64,000 nucleotides of DNA, from positions 3,658,001-3,722,000 of the forward strand of contig OZ251545.1 in assembly GCA_965243335.1 (NCBI GenBank). Direction: 5' to 3'. The notes under the pieces were generated by a model. The model was not told the origin of the DNA and did no database searches. It saw only the letters and a list, made by a program, of their open reading frames with translations. The DNA comes from JAJDXW01 sp965243335 (GTDB lineage Bacteria > Pseudomonadota > Gammaproteobacteria > HK1). A program made the translations under genes and the position numbers. Shown piece after piece: positions 8,420 to 17,588 of this stretch (positions are counted from its first letter, which is position 1; every line of letters starts with the position of its first letter).

Positions 8420-9214
8420 ATGACCACCGCCAACTGCTGGGGCGACGCGAACGAGTACGACTACAAGGGGATCGTCGACGCCCTGAACCGCTACCTCCGG
8501 CTCAAGACCTTCCCGGTCGGCATGAAGCGCTACCGCACCGTCGAGGAGATGGAGGCGGTGCCTCGGATCCGGCGGCCGAACCCGAAGGAGAAGCTCGCGA
8601 CCGACCAGGTGGTCGGGCAGAGCCGCTGGATCGGCTGGACCATCGGCATCACCATGGACAACCTCATGGGCGCGCAGTGCGGGGCGGTGATCGGCCTCCA
8701 CCCGCGCAGCCGGGAGTGGCTGAGCGGGGACCGGATGCACGGGGTGTGGTACGGGACCCTCGAGGACAGCGCCGCCCACCAGGCCGCGATGTCCTGCGCC
8801 TCCTACGGCGACTACGAGGCGCTCGCGGTCTCGCCGCTCACCGCCGGGCGCATCGACAACCCGGACGTCTGCCTCGTCTACGGCACGCCGGGCCAGATGA
8901 TCACCTTCGTCAACGGGCTCCAGTACCGCAACTACCGCAAGTACACGTTCACCTGCGTCGGGGAGAGCGCGTGCGCGGACTCCTGGGGCAACGCCCTCCG
9001 GACCGGGGAGCCCTCGCTGTCGATCCCGTGCTATGCGGAGCGCAAGTTCGGCGGGGTGCAGGACGACGAGATGCTGATGGCGATCCCCCCGAGCTACCTG
9101 CCGGGGGTGGTGGCGGGCCTCGAAGCGCTGAGCCGGAACGGCCTCCGCTATCCCATCCCGAGCCACGGCATCCAGAAGTCCCCGCTCGACAGCATCCAGG
9201 CGAGCTACGGCTGA
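8420..9214 (+). CDS. DUF169 (COG2043) family protein
   Basis: A 264-aa protein with the DUF169 pattern: RYLRLKTFPVGMKRYRTVEE near residue 25, Cys- and Gly-containing segments (GAQCGAVIGLHP, then MSCASYGDYEAL), and the VYGTPGQMITFVNGLQY core. Several conserved cysteines (GESACADSWGNAL) suggest a cofactor or redox role, but the family function is unknown. The ATG at 8420 is preceded by GGAGGAG. It lies 81 nt after the ArgE-like gene and 28 nt before the PhhB gene on the same strand, so cotranscription is likely. Confidence 0.8.
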   Translation: MTTANCWGDANEYDYKGIVDALNRYLRLKTFPVGMKRYRTVEEMEAVPRIRRPNPKEKLATDQVVGQSRWIGWTIGITMDNLMGAQCGAVIGLHPRSREWLSGDRMHGVWYGTLEDSAAHQAAMSCASYGDYEALAVSPLTAGRIDNPDVCLVYGTPGQMITFVNGLQYRNYRKYTFTCVGESACADSWGNALRTGEPSLSIPCYAERKFGGVQDDEMLMAIPPSYLPGVVAGLEALSRNGLRYPIPSHGIQKSPLDSIQASYG

Positions 9215-9242
9215 GCCGCGCGGGAGGCAGGGGGCGGCGGTG

Positions 9243-9542
9243 ATGGCGGGGAGGGAGCCGCCGGCGGTGCTCGGCGGGAGCGAGCTCGATTCCGCGCTCG
9301 CCTCCCTCGACGGCTGGGAGGTGCGCGGCGGCAAGCTCCACCGCGAGTTCGTGTTCGCGAGCTTCGTCGAGGCGTTCGGGTTCATGACGAAGGCGGCGCT
9401 GGTCGCCGAGCGGATGGACCACCATCCGGAGTGGAGCAACGTCTACCGGACGGTGCGGGTGGACCTGGTGACCCACGAGTCGGGCGGCGTTACGGAACGC
9501 GACACGGCGCTCGCCCGCGCCATGAACGAGCTGGCGGGCTAG
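9243..9542 (+). CDS. phhB: Pterin-4a-carbinolamine dehydratase
   Basis: A 99-aa protein with the pterin-4a-carbinolamine dehydratase fold. The active-site signature is MDHHPEWSNVYRTVRVDL, and the C-terminal helix reads RDTALARAMNELA. It recycles the 4a-hydroxy-pterin made by aromatic amino acid hydroxylases, although no hydroxylase gene is in this window; alternative roles in molybdopterin or as DCoH-like proteins exist. A GTG directly before the ATG (9240) is an alternative start with the same purine-rich upstream sequence. It belongs to the same-strand run from 7178 to 11750. Confidence 0.85.
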   Translation: MAGREPPAVLGGSELDSALASLDGWEVRGGKLHREFVFASFVEAFGFMTKAALVAERMDHHPEWSNVYRTVRVDLVTHESGGVTERDTALARAMNELAG

Positions 9543-9696
9543 GGTCGGCGGCGGCGCGCCGGCTTGGGCGCGGCGGGGCGGCTTCGCCCCGCCGCCGGGC
9601 CCGCGGGGGCCGCGGTCGCGGCGGGCGCCCGGGCCGGATCGCCGGTTCGGAGCGCCAGCCCGGGGCGCGGGGCCGTGAACGGAACGGGAGGACGTC

Positions 9697-10479
9697 ATGC
9701 GCTGGGGAAGGTTCGAAGCGGACGGCCAGGTCAAGTACGGGATCGTGCACGGGGACGAGGCGGAGCTCGTGGCGGGGAGCCCGTTCGCGGGGTACGAGCC
9801 GACCGGGGACCGCCGCCCCCTCGACTCGCTGCGGATACTCACCCCGGTCGAGCCGCGCACCTTCTACGCGGCCGGGCTCAACTACCTCGACCACATCCGG
9901 GAGCAGGCCGCGAGCCGGGGCCGCGAGCCGGACGTCCCGCAGCAGGCGGACATCGGCTACCGGGCCAACAACGCGCTCATCGCGCACGGCGAGACCATCG
10001 TCATCCCGCGCGACTCCGAGGGTCCGGTCGAGTACGAGGCGGAGCTCGTGGCGGTCATCGGGCGGCGGGCGAAGAACCTCGCCCCCGAGGAGGCGCTCTC
10101 GGCCGTGCTCGGGTTCACCATCGGCAACGACGTGAGCGAGCGCGCCTGGCAGCGCGCCGACCGTACCCTGTGGCGGGCGAAGAACACGGACACGTTCAAG
10201 CCGATGGGGCCGTGGATCGAGACCGACGTGGACCTCGGCGCGCTCGAAACCATCGTGCGGGTGAACGACCGCGAGACCATCCGGTTCCGCACCAACGACA
10301 TGCTGTTCTCCGTCGAGACCTTCCTAAGCCGCATGTCGCGCTACCTCACCCTGTATCCCGGGGACGTGGTGTGGATGGGCACGGAGGGGAGGTCGCCGGC
10401 CCTCGGCCCCGGCGACCGGGTGGAGGTCGAGATCACGGGAATCGGGGTGCTGAGCAACCCGGTGGCGGCCGAGGCTTGA
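9697..10479 (+). CDS. Fumarylacetoacetate hydrolase family protein
   Basis: A 260-aa FAH-superfamily enzyme that cleaves or hydrates beta-dicarbonyl acids in aromatic or sugar-acid catabolism. It shows FYAAGLNYLDHIRE, the metal-ligand stretch VEYEAELVAVIGR, then GFTIGNDVSERAWQ and FKPMGPWI, and the closing GDVVWMGTEG. The substrate is not readable from sequence; family members act on fumarylacetoacetate, 2-hydroxyhepta-2,4-dienedioate or oxaloacetate. The ATG at 9697 has a GGGAGG Shine-Dalgarno. A CaiB/BaiF CoA-transferase follows after 29 nt, suggesting a shared catabolic operon. Confidence 0.87.
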   Translation: MRWGRFEADGQVKYGIVHGDEAELVAGSPFAGYEPTGDRRPLDSLRILTPVEPRTFYAAGLNYLDHIREQAASRGREPDVPQQADIGYRANNALIAHGETIVIPRDSEGPVEYEAELVAVIGRRAKNLAPEEALSAVLGFTIGNDVSERAWQRADRTLWRAKNTDTFKPMGPWIETDVDLGALETIVRVNDRETIRFRTNDMLFSVETFLSRMSRYLTLYPGDVVWMGTEGRSPALGPGDRVEVEITGIGVLSNPVAAEA

Positions 10480-10508
10480 GCGGACGCGGCGCAGGAGGCC
10501 GATGAGAC

Positions 10509-11750
10509 ATGCAGACCAGGCCACGGAGAGACGAGAGCGGCGGCGGGGCGCCGCGACCGATGGACGGGGTGCGGGTGCTCGACGTCGCGACGTTCCTCGC
10601 CGCCCCGTTCTGCGGCACCCTGCTCGCGGAGTTCGGGGCGGAGGTCATCAAGATCGAGCAGCCGGGGGTCGGCGATCCGCTCCGCCGCTTCGGGACCGCG
10701 AGCGCGAGCGACACCGGCGACAGCCTCATCTGGCTCCAGGAGTCGCGCAACAAGAAATCGATCACCCTCGACCTCCGCAAACCGGCCGGCGCCGACCTCC
10801 TGAAGCGGCTCGTCGCCGAGTCCGACGTGCTCGTCGAGAACTTCCGCACCGGGACCCTGGAGCGGTGGGGGGTCGGCTGGGAGGCCCTGCGCGCGGTGAA
10901 CCCGAAGCTCGTGATGGTCCGCATCACCGGGTTCGGGCAGACCGGCCCCAAGGCGCGCGACCCGGGGTTCGCCCGGATCGCCCACGCCTTCAGCGGGCTC
11001 AGCTATCTCGCGGGCGAGCCGGGGGGACCGCCCCTCATGCCGGGCTCGACGACCCTCGGCGACTACCTCGCCGGGACCTACGGCGCGCTCGGCGCGCTGA
11101 TGGCCCTGCGGGCGGCGGAGCGCACCGGCGAGGGCCAGTACATCGACGTCGCGCTCTACGAGCCGGTCTTCCGCTACCTCGACGAGATGGCCGTCGCCTA
11201 CGCCCACAACGGCTACGTGCGTGAGCGGATGGGCGCGGACACGGTGAACGTGGTCCCCCACAGCCACTACCCGACCGCGGACGGCAAGTGGGTGGCCATC
11301 GCGTGCACGAACGACCGGATGTTCAGGCGCCTCGCGGATGCGATGGGGCGGCCGGAGCTCGCGGCCCCCGACCGCTACGGGCCGATCGCGCACCGGCTCG
11401 CGCACCGGGCGGAGGTCAACGAGGTGGTCGCGGGGTGGACCTCGTCCCTGCCGCAGTCCGAGGTGCTCGCCCGCTGCGGGGCGGGCGAGGTCCCATGCGG
11501 GCCGATCCACAGCATCGCGGACATCTTCGAGGACGAGCAGTACGCGGCGCGGGGGGACCTCGTGGAGATCGAGGACGAGCGGGCGGGCAAGGTGACCATG
11601 CCGGCCGTCTTCCCCTTCCTCTCCGGGACCCCGGGCCGGGTCGACCGCCTCGGGCCGCCCCTCGGGGAGCACGTGGACGACGTCCTCGGCGGCCTGCTCG
11701 GCCTCGACGAGGCGGCGATCGCGCGCCTGCGGGACGACGGGGTGATCTGA
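10509..11750 (+). CDS. CaiB/BaiF family CoA-transferase
   Basis: A 413-aa class III CoA-transferase of normal single-domain length. The N-terminal signature is GVRVLDVATFLAAPFCGTLL with LAEFGAEVIKIEQPG and NKKSITLDLRKP. The central region has ITGFGQTGPKARDPGFARIA, placing the family's conserved Asp in the ARDPGFARI segment, and GEGQYIDVALYEP. It likely activates a dicarboxylic or hydroxy acid with CoA taken from succinyl-CoA or similar. It ends the operon-like run beginning with the ArgE homologue. It is not a close duplicate of either half of the fused transferase at 368-2917. Confidence 0.88.
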   Translation: MQTRPRRDESGGGAPRPMDGVRVLDVATFLAAPFCGTLLAEFGAEVIKIEQPGVGDPLRRFGTASASDTGDSLIWLQESRNKKSITLDLRKPAGADLLKRLVAESDVLVENFRTGTLERWGVGWEALRAVNPKLVMVRITGFGQTGPKARDPGFARIAHAFSGLSYLAGEPGGPPLMPGSTTLGDYLAGTYGALGALMALRAAERTGEGQYIDVALYEPVFRYLDEMAVAYAHNGYVRERMGADTVNVVPHSHYPTADGKWVAIACTNDRMFRRLADAMGRPELAAPDRYGPIAHRLAHRAEVNEVVAGWTSSLPQSEVLARCGAGEVPCGPIHSIADIFEDEQYAARGDLVEIEDERAGKVTMPAVFPFLSGTPGRVDRLGPPLGEHVDDVLGGLLGLDEAAIARLRDDGVI

Positions 11751-11841
11751 AGCCGGGGCCGCCCCGTCGCAGGACGGGGGCTCGGGGTCGATGCCGACCC
11801 GAGGGATCGGGCCGGACCGTCCATGCCCGGCGCGCCCGCCG

Positions 11842-12618
11842 TCAGGGGCTGTCGCCGTCCGCGGCCGGAGCGGGAGCAGGGGCGGGGAACTGGAGGGCGA
11901 GCACCGCGGCGGCGCCCGGCCCGGCCACGAGCTCGCATTCGCGTTCGTCGGCGCTCGCGAACCGGCAGGAGAGGCGGGGCAGCGCCTCCCCGCTGTGCAT
12001 CAGGGTCCCGGCGATGACGACCTGGTACTGGCCGCCGCCCCCGCAGGGGCGCACGCAGCGCATCCCCGGCCCGAGCCGCACGAGCTCCGCGCCGAGCCCG
12101 TCGGCCTCGAACGCCATGAGCGGCTCGACCGTGCACGAGTCCAGCTTCCCGAGAGCGGCGGCCGGCCGCTCCACCCGCGGAGCAAGCCGCTGGCGCTGGC
12201 GGCCCCGCACCAGGCGGCTCCGCATCGCGGGCATGTACTTGGCCCCCGGGTCCCATGACTGGCGCAGGGTGAAGTACTGGATCCCGCGGTCCCCGGCCGC
12301 GATCGGCCCATACGGGGTGTGCCCGCCCGCGAACTGGACCGTCACCGGGTCCGCCCGGCGCTTGCCGATCCGGCCCGACCCCCCGACGAAAACCTGGAAC
12401 TGGTTGGTCTCGTGGAAGTGCGGCGGGGTCACGGAGCCCGGAGGCTGGCTCACGAGGAAGCCCTGCGGGAGCCCGTCGTCGTTGACCTCGTTCCCTTCCA
12501 CGTAGGTCCCGCGCCGGGGCACGGCCCCCACGAACTCCCGAAGCAGGTATTCCTGGCCGTGGACGTCCACGGTCCGGCGGCGTTCGTTCGCGGCGGCGAT
12601 GGAGGCGGCGATCAGCAT
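11842..12618 (-). CDS. Cupin-like protein of unknown function
   Basis: A 258-aa protein. The N-terminal half resembles a cupin barrel (PPGSVTPPHFHETNQFQVFVGG with the paired His typical of metal-binding cupins, and GHTPYGPIAAGDRG). A second half has a weaker barrel-like pattern with GPGMRCVRPCGGGGQYQVV. Family members are used in acid or aromatic catabolism or as regulators; no function is assigned. The ATG at 12618 has GGAGAG upstream. The C-terminus is an Ala/Pro-rich tail. Confidence 0.6.
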   Translation of the reverse strand: MLIAASIAAANERRRTVDVHGQEYLLREFVGAVPRRGTYVEGNEVNDDGLPQGFLVSQPPGSVTPPHFHETNQFQVFVGGSGRIGKRRADPVTVQFAGGHTPYGPIAAGDRGIQYFTLRQSWDPGAKYMPAMRSRLVRGRQRQRLAPRVERPAAALGKLDSCTVEPLMAFEADGLGAELVRLGPGMRCVRPCGGGGQYQVVIAGTLMHSGEALPRLSCRFASADERECELVAGPGAAAVLALQFPAPAPAPAADGDSP

Positions 12619-12736
12619 GGGCTCTCTCCGGGGCGGTCGTTCAAGACGGCGAGAAGACTTCCGACAGACACACCCAACGACCGTCTTCCAACGATCGACG
12701 ACCGCGACCCGAATGGTAGATGCGGCAGATCTCGGG

Positions 12737-13498
12737 TCATTGGACGAGCTCCCATTCGGCATGGACGATGCACGCCGCCAGAAGAATCTGTTTGACCGTG
12801 ATTTTCGCATCGGATCGATCAAGCGAGACACGGGCCGCCACCTCGTGTCCGCCGAAGGAACAATCGAGCGTAGGACCATCGGCATTGAATGCCGAAACAG
12901 GAGCCTGCTGCAACGAAGCGAAGATCCCGGTCGGAATCTCGATCAACTGGTAGCGACTCGGCATCTCGTGCGGGCTGCGGAATGCTCGAAGCATCACGAT
13001 GGCATCGACGGCTACGGCATAGCTGCGAAACAGCGACAGGGTTCGCTCGCGTCGATCTCTCGCTGTCCGCACATCCTGGATCCAGGCCGCCTCGGTCAGC
13101 TTCGAGATATGCGCCGTTTTCTCCGAAAGCTTCCTGGCTGCTGTGGATTTGAGGGACAGTTTCCACTCTTTGTCGCTGTCTCTTCGGACCACGAGATCGA
13201 CGAACCGATGAGTCGCCGATCCCGCTTTTTCCACCGTCCAGTCGACCGAGCGGCAGGCGTTGTGGAAGACGGTTTCGAATCCCGTCAGTCCCAATGGCTC
13301 CGTGGTTCCGCCGTGATGGACCGAAAGCGAGAGGCCGAAATACTCGATCCAGTCCGGGCGAGCGGTCAACCAAGTGGCTTCCCGGCGGACCCGGGCCTTG
13401 GGCGGAGACGAGAGCGACTCGACCATCCGGGCCACGAATCGGACCGCTGATGGCGATAGCCCGTCGATCCGTTTCTTGAGATCCTCCCGGTCACTCAT
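12737..13498 (-). CDS. Putative type II restriction endonuclease
   Basis: A 253-aa protein called an endonuclease mainly by context: its ATG overlaps the stop of an N4-cytosine DNA methyltransferase (ATGA), the usual coupling in type II systems. A possible PD-(D/E)XK core is FVDLVVRRDSDKEWKLSLKS, where D and the SLKS lysine are about 13 residues apart and Ser replaces the usual Glu. No close family was recognised. GC is lower than in the flanking genes, which fits acquisition as a restriction-modification island. Confidence 0.6.
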   Translation of the reverse strand: MSDREDLKKRIDGLSPSAVRFVARMVESLSSPPKARVRREATWLTARPDWIEYFGLSLSVHHGGTTEPLGLTGFETVFHNACRSVDWTVEKAGSATHRFVDLVVRRDSDKEWKLSLKSTAARKLSEKTAHISKLTEAAWIQDVRTARDRRERTLSLFRSYAVAVDAIVMLRAFRSPHEMPSRYQLIEIPTGIFASLQQAPVSAFNADGPTLDCSFGGHEVAARVSLDRSDAKITVKQILLAACIVHAEWELVQ

Positions 13499-14505
13499 CC
13501 CCACAGCCGCCGTTCGATCAGGTCCACGAACTCGGGCTTGAGCTCCACGCCGATCCACTTCCGCCCGGCATCGCGGGCCGCGATCAGGGTGGTGCCGGAG
13601 CCCGCGTAGGGGTCCAGCACCACGTCCCCGGGGCGGCTCGTGATCTCCACGCATCGCCGGGCGAGCGACAGGGGCATGATCGCCGGATGATCGTCGATGC
13701 TGCCATTGATCCGTTTGCGGGGCTCGGTCGGGATATCCCAGGCGGTGCGCAGCCGGCGTCCGTTCGGGCCGCGGACCGCATCGACGTCGTAATAGTAGTC
13801 CTGGCTCCTGGAGAGCAGGAACACCGTCTCATGCGACTTGGTCGGCCGATCCCGAACCGATTCCGGGTGGGCGTTCGGCTTGCGCCAGATGACTTCGGAT
13901 CGGAGCCACCAGCCATCCTCCTGGAGCGCGAACGCCAGCCGCCACGGCACCCCGATCAGATCCTTGGGCTTGAGCCCTTCCGGGGTCGGCGGCCGGACGG
14001 ACATCGCACGGACCCGGTTCTTTCGGTCCGGCGCACGATAGCGGCGGTTGCCCGACGTATAGACGTCACCCACGTTCAGCCATACCGTCCCATCGTCGCG
14101 GAGAACCCGCCGAACCCTGTCGAACGTCCTGACGATGCTTGCGACGTAATCCTTCAGGGAATCGTCGCGGCCGGTCTGTTCCTCGACCTCGTAGTCCCGC
14201 AGTGACCAGTACGGGGGGGAGGTGACCACCGTTCGCACGCATTTCTCGGGAAGAGCCTCCAGCGCTTCGTTCGCCCGCCCGCAGACCAGCAGGGATTGGG
14301 CAGCCGGATCGAAAGGAATACGCTCGCCGGCACCGATCCTGATATAAGCAGAGGAGGGAACCGGATGGAATCCGAACCGTTCCTGGCGGTACGGAAGGCC
14401 GGGTTCTTCGACACCGGGCGCACCAGCACCCGACAAGCCGTGCTCCCCGCCCGGACCGGGAACCGTTCGTGGTAGATCCGCCGCTGACGAGGGGTGCTCC
14501 CGCAT
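13495..14505 (-). CDS. Type II DNA methyltransferase (N4-cytosine class, beta order)
   Basis: A 336-aa DNA methyltransferase. The catalytic motif IV is SPPYW (VVTSPPYWSLRDY), the form typical of N4-cytosine enzymes, and it precedes the SAM-binding motif I, DPYAGSGTTL, near the C-terminus, giving the beta-class order. It also shows GLKPKDLIGVPWRLA and EVIWRKPNAHPESVRDR, both common in this family. The start at 14505 is uncertain: an ATG at 14556 is in frame, and the conserved region only begins some 70 residues in. It protects the host from the coupled nuclease downstream. The recognition site cannot be deduced. Confidence 0.88.
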   Translation of the reverse strand: MREHPSSAADLPRTVPGPGGEHGLSGAGAPGVEEPGLPYRQERFGFHPVPSSAYIRIGAGERIPFDPAAQSLLVCGRANEALEALPEKCVRTVVTSPPYWSLRDYEVEEQTGRDDSLKDYVASIVRTFDRVRRVLRDDGTVWLNVGDVYTSGNRRYRAPDRKNRVRAMSVRPPTPEGLKPKDLIGVPWRLAFALQEDGWWLRSEVIWRKPNAHPESVRDRPTKSHETVFLLSRSQDYYYDVDAVRGPNGRRLRTAWDIPTEPRKRINGSIDDHPAIMPLSLARRCVEITSRPGDVVLDPYAGSGTTLIAARDAGRKWIGVELKPEFVDLIERRLWG

Positions 14506-14572
14506 CCTTCCGCCCTGCCTCCGCTCCACTGCTCCGTTCCGCCGGAAGGATAGCATCCACCCGCCCGGCCGA

Positions 14573-15760
14573 TCAGTGGGGGCGGCGGGGGGGATGGGCG
14601 CGGATCGCCTCCTCGTCGAGGTCCGTTCCCCAGCCGGGTCCCGAGGGGAGCTTCAGGTATCCGTCTTCGATCTCGGGGGGGCGGGTCACGAGGTCGTCCT
14701 TCCACGGCACGTCGTCGACGTCGATCTCCATCACCCGGAAGTTCGGGAGCGCGGCGCAGAAGTGGGCGCTCATCACCGTCGAGAGGTGCCCGTAGAAGTT
14801 GTGGGGGGCGACGTTGACCTCGAACGCCTCCGCCATCGCCGCGATCTTGAGGCCCTCCCAGGCCCCGTTCCAGGGAACGTCGATGATGGCCACGTCCATC
14901 GACGCCCGCTCGAAGTACGGGCGGAAGCCCCGCGTCCCGAACAGCGACTCGCACGAGGCGATGGGGGTGCGCACGCTCTCGCGGATGCGGGCGAGGGCGG
15001 CCGGGTCGTAGAGGTCGATCTCGAACCAGGTGAGCCCGAGGTCGTCGAGGGCGCGGGTGACCTGGAGGTAGCCCTCGGTCTTGAAGTTGAAGTTGAGGTC
15101 GAGGTGGATCCCGACGTCGGGCCCCGCTCCGTCGCGAAGCGCCCCGAGCTGGCGGCGGAGCGCGTCGATGACGCGGCGGCTCGCGTTCAGCTCCGGCCAG
15201 CCCGGCGTGCCGGCGAAGCCCGGCATGTGGAGCTGCGGACCGTCCTCGCCGAAGAGGAAGATGTTGGTCTTGAGGCCGCGGAACCCGCGGTCGCGGACCT
15301 CCGAGGCGAGGGCCGCGAGGTCGTCGAGGGTCTCGATGGGCGGGCGGGCGACGTGCCGGGCGGGCGCGCCGAACCGGTACGTGCCGCAGTGCGACCAGTA
15401 GAGCTCGAGGCGGTCCCGCACCGCCCCGCCGAGGAGGTCGCAGACCGGGACCCCGAGCGCCCGGCCCTTGACGTCGAGGAGCGCGTTCTCGATGGCCGCG
15501 ATGGCCTGCTGGACCATTCCGCCCGGGGCCTGGCGGGTCGCCGCGTAGAGCTTCGCGCTTACGCGGGAGATGGCGAGCGGGTCCTCGCCCACCACCCGAT
15601 CGGCGACCAGCCGTTCGATGACCCCGGTAAGGCCCGGGCTGCCGTAGCACTCGTTGTATTCGCTGACGCCGGTGACCCCTTCGTCCGTCGTCACCTTGAG
15701 GAACGAGAAGTCCCGCCATCCCGCGTCGCAGTGCAGGGTCTCGCAGCCCGTGACCTTCAT
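14573..15760 (-). CDS. Enolase-superfamily (mandelate racemase/muconate lactonizing) enzyme
   Basis: A 395-aa enolase-superfamily enzyme, probably a sugar-acid dehydratase. The capping domain is at residues 1-130 and the barrel carries the metal ligands: Asp in HLDLNFNFKTEGY, Glu in FEIDLYDP and Glu in IASCESLFG. A late His (NVAPHNFYGH) is the typical general acid/base of the mandelate racemase subgroup. The substrate is not assigned; gluconate-, galactonate- or galactarate-type dehydratases are the nearest by motif layout. A second, clearly different member is at 30353-31528. Confidence 0.85.
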   Translation of the reverse strand: MKVTGCETLHCDAGWRDFSFLKVTTDEGVTGVSEYNECYGSPGLTGVIERLVADRVVGEDPLAISRVSAKLYAATRQAPGGMVQQAIAAIENALLDVKGRALGVPVCDLLGGAVRDRLELYWSHCGTYRFGAPARHVARPPIETLDDLAALASEVRDRGFRGLKTNIFLFGEDGPQLHMPGFAGTPGWPELNASRRVIDALRRQLGALRDGAGPDVGIHLDLNFNFKTEGYLQVTRALDDLGLTWFEIDLYDPAALARIRESVRTPIASCESLFGTRGFRPYFERASMDVAIIDVPWNGAWEGLKIAAMAEAFEVNVAPHNFYGHLSTVMSAHFCAALPNFRVMEIDVDDVPWKDDLVTRPPEIEDGYLKLPSGPGWGTDLDEEAIRAHPPRRPH

Positions 15761-15812
15761 GCTCTCCTCCTCCTCGCGGCTCCGCAGGACGGTGCGCGGC
15801 GCATCGATCGGC

Positions 15813-17588
15813 TCACCGCCCCATCGCGCGGCTCATCCGCCGCGGGTCCGCCCCGCCCTCCAGGATCCCGGTCTCGAGATCGAGCTGGATCGCGCATACC
15901 CCCGCGGTGCGGTGGGAGTAGTCGTCCAGGCGCTCCACGTCGTGGCCGCGGGCGGCAAGGTCGTCCGTGACCGACTCCGGGACCCGCCCTTCGACGGTGA
16001 GCCGCCCCGGCAGGGAGTCGTGCGGCTCGAACGAGTTCGGGAAGCTGTGGGTTGCGAACCGGGGGGCCTCCACCGCGTCCTGGGTGCTCATCCCGAACCG
16101 GGCGACGTTGAGGAGGACCTGGAGCATCGCCTGGGTCTGCACGTCCCCGCCCGGGGTGCCGAACGGCATGACCCGCCGCCCCGGCCATCGCGCGAAGGCG
16201 GGGTTGGGGGTGAGGCGCGGGCGCTTGCCGGGCGCCACGGAGGAGGGGTGGCCGGGAACCGCCCACGACTGCGAGCCGCGCGACGAGGGGCAGAAGCCGG
16301 TGCCGGGGATGACCGGCGACTCCCACGATACGTCGCTCGGGGTCGCGGAGAAGCAGTTGCCGTGGCGGTCCACCGCCGCACAGTAGGAGGTGTCGGCGGA
16401 GGCGGGAGCCGGGTGGGCGGCGGTCGCCGGCGGGGCGGCGGGCTCGGGGCGCTCTCCGAACGCGGGCGCGCCGCTGGCCCCGGCACGGGCGTCGGAGCCG
16501 GCGTCGAAACCGCCGTCTCCCGCGAGCCCGGCCGGGGGCAGGCCGGGCCACGCCCGGTCGGGCCGGATGAGGGAACGCCGCTCCCTCGTGTAGCCGGCGG
16601 AGAGGAGCCGATCCAGCGGAACGTCCACGAAGCGCGGGTCGCCGTAGTGGCGTTCGCGGTCGGCGAAGGCGAGCTTCATCGCCTCGGTGACCGTGTGCAC
16701 GTAGTCGGCGCGGTTGTGGCCGAGGGCGGCGAGGTCGATCCCGTCGAGGAGGCGCACCATCTGGGCGAGCGCCGGCCCCTGGCACCACGGCCCGCAGGTG
16801 TAGACCTCGACCTCGCCGAGCCGCACGACGACCGGCTCTGCGAGGGTGCTCTCGTACTCGGCGAGGTCCCGCATCGTCAGCCAGCCGCCGTTCTCCTCGT
16901 GGTGGCGAACCATCGCCCGCGCGAGGTCGCCGCGGTAGAAGGCGTCGCGGGCGGCGGTGAGGCCGGCCTCCCGCCCGGCGCGCGCGGCGGACGCCGCCTC
17001 CTCGTCCGCCATGTGCTGGATGGAGGCGGCGAGGTCGGCCTGCACGAAGCGTTCGCCTTCCTCCGGGGGCCGCCCGCCCGGAAGGTAGATCGCCTCGTTC
17101 GCCGGCCAGCGGCGGTAGCCGTCTTCATGGGCGGTGAGGTACTCGAGCATCACGTGGTGCATCGCGAACCCCTCGCGCGCGTACCGAATCGCGGCCGCCG
17201 CGACGTCGCCGAACCCCATCGTGCCGTAGCGCCGGAGGGCGAGGATCCAGGCGTCGGGGGCGGCCGGCACGACGGTGCGGAGGATGCCGGTCGGCACGTG
17301 GCCGCCGAACTCCGAGACGAAGCGGTCGAGCGAGGCGGCGCGCGGCCACCAGCCGAGGCCGCTGATGGTCACCACCCGGCCTTCGTCGGCGAGGTAGATC
17401 ATGATGGGGGCGACCCCCGCGAACTGCACCATGTCGCTGTGCACCACGCCGAGGGCGATCCCGGCGGCCACCCCGGCGTCGACCGCGTTGCCGCCCGCTT
17501 CGAGGATCTCGTAGCCGGCCTGGGTCGCGAGGTGGTGGCCGGCGCTCACCATGTGGCGGGTCGCGTGGATGGGCGGCTGCATGGCCAT
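15813..17588 (-). CDS. Gamma-glutamyltransferase family protein
   Basis: A 591-aa Ntn-hydrolase proenzyme. Family members cleave themselves before a nucleophilic Thr, here T400 in ADTSYCAAVDRHGN. The N-terminal signature is ATQAGYEILEAGGNAVDAGV, followed by GIALGVVHSDM, and the small subunit has TPSDVSWESPVIPGTGF and GTPGGDVQTQAMLQVL. An Ala/Pro-rich linker lies just before the nucleophile. No signal peptide is visible, so it may be cytoplasmic, acting as an acyltransferase or amidase rather than on periplasmic glutathione. Two ATGs (17588, 17582) fit the GGAG Shine-Dalgarno. The gene is divergent from the ATPase at 17937. Confidence 0.87.
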   Translation of the reverse strand: MAMQPPIHATRHMVSAGHHLATQAGYEILEAGGNAVDAGVAAGIALGVVHSDMVQFAGVAPIMIYLADEGRVVTISGLGWWPRAASLDRFVSEFGGHVPTGILRTVVPAAPDAWILALRRYGTMGFGDVAAAAIRYAREGFAMHHVMLEYLTAHEDGYRRWPANEAIYLPGGRPPEEGERFVQADLAASIQHMADEEAASAARAGREAGLTAARDAFYRGDLARAMVRHHEENGGWLTMRDLAEYESTLAEPVVVRLGEVEVYTCGPWCQGPALAQMVRLLDGIDLAALGHNRADYVHTVTEAMKLAFADRERHYGDPRFVDVPLDRLLSAGYTRERRSLIRPDRAWPGLPPAGLAGDGGFDAGSDARAGASGAPAFGERPEPAAPPATAAHPAPASADTSYCAAVDRHGNCFSATPSDVSWESPVIPGTGFCPSSRGSQSWAVPGHPSSVAPGKRPRLTPNPAFARWPGRRVMPFGTPGGDVQTQAMLQVLLNVARFGMSTQDAVEAPRFATHSFPNSFEPHDSLPGRLTVEGRVPESVTDDLAARGHDVERLDDYSHRTAGVCAIQLDLETGILEGGADPRRMSRAMGR

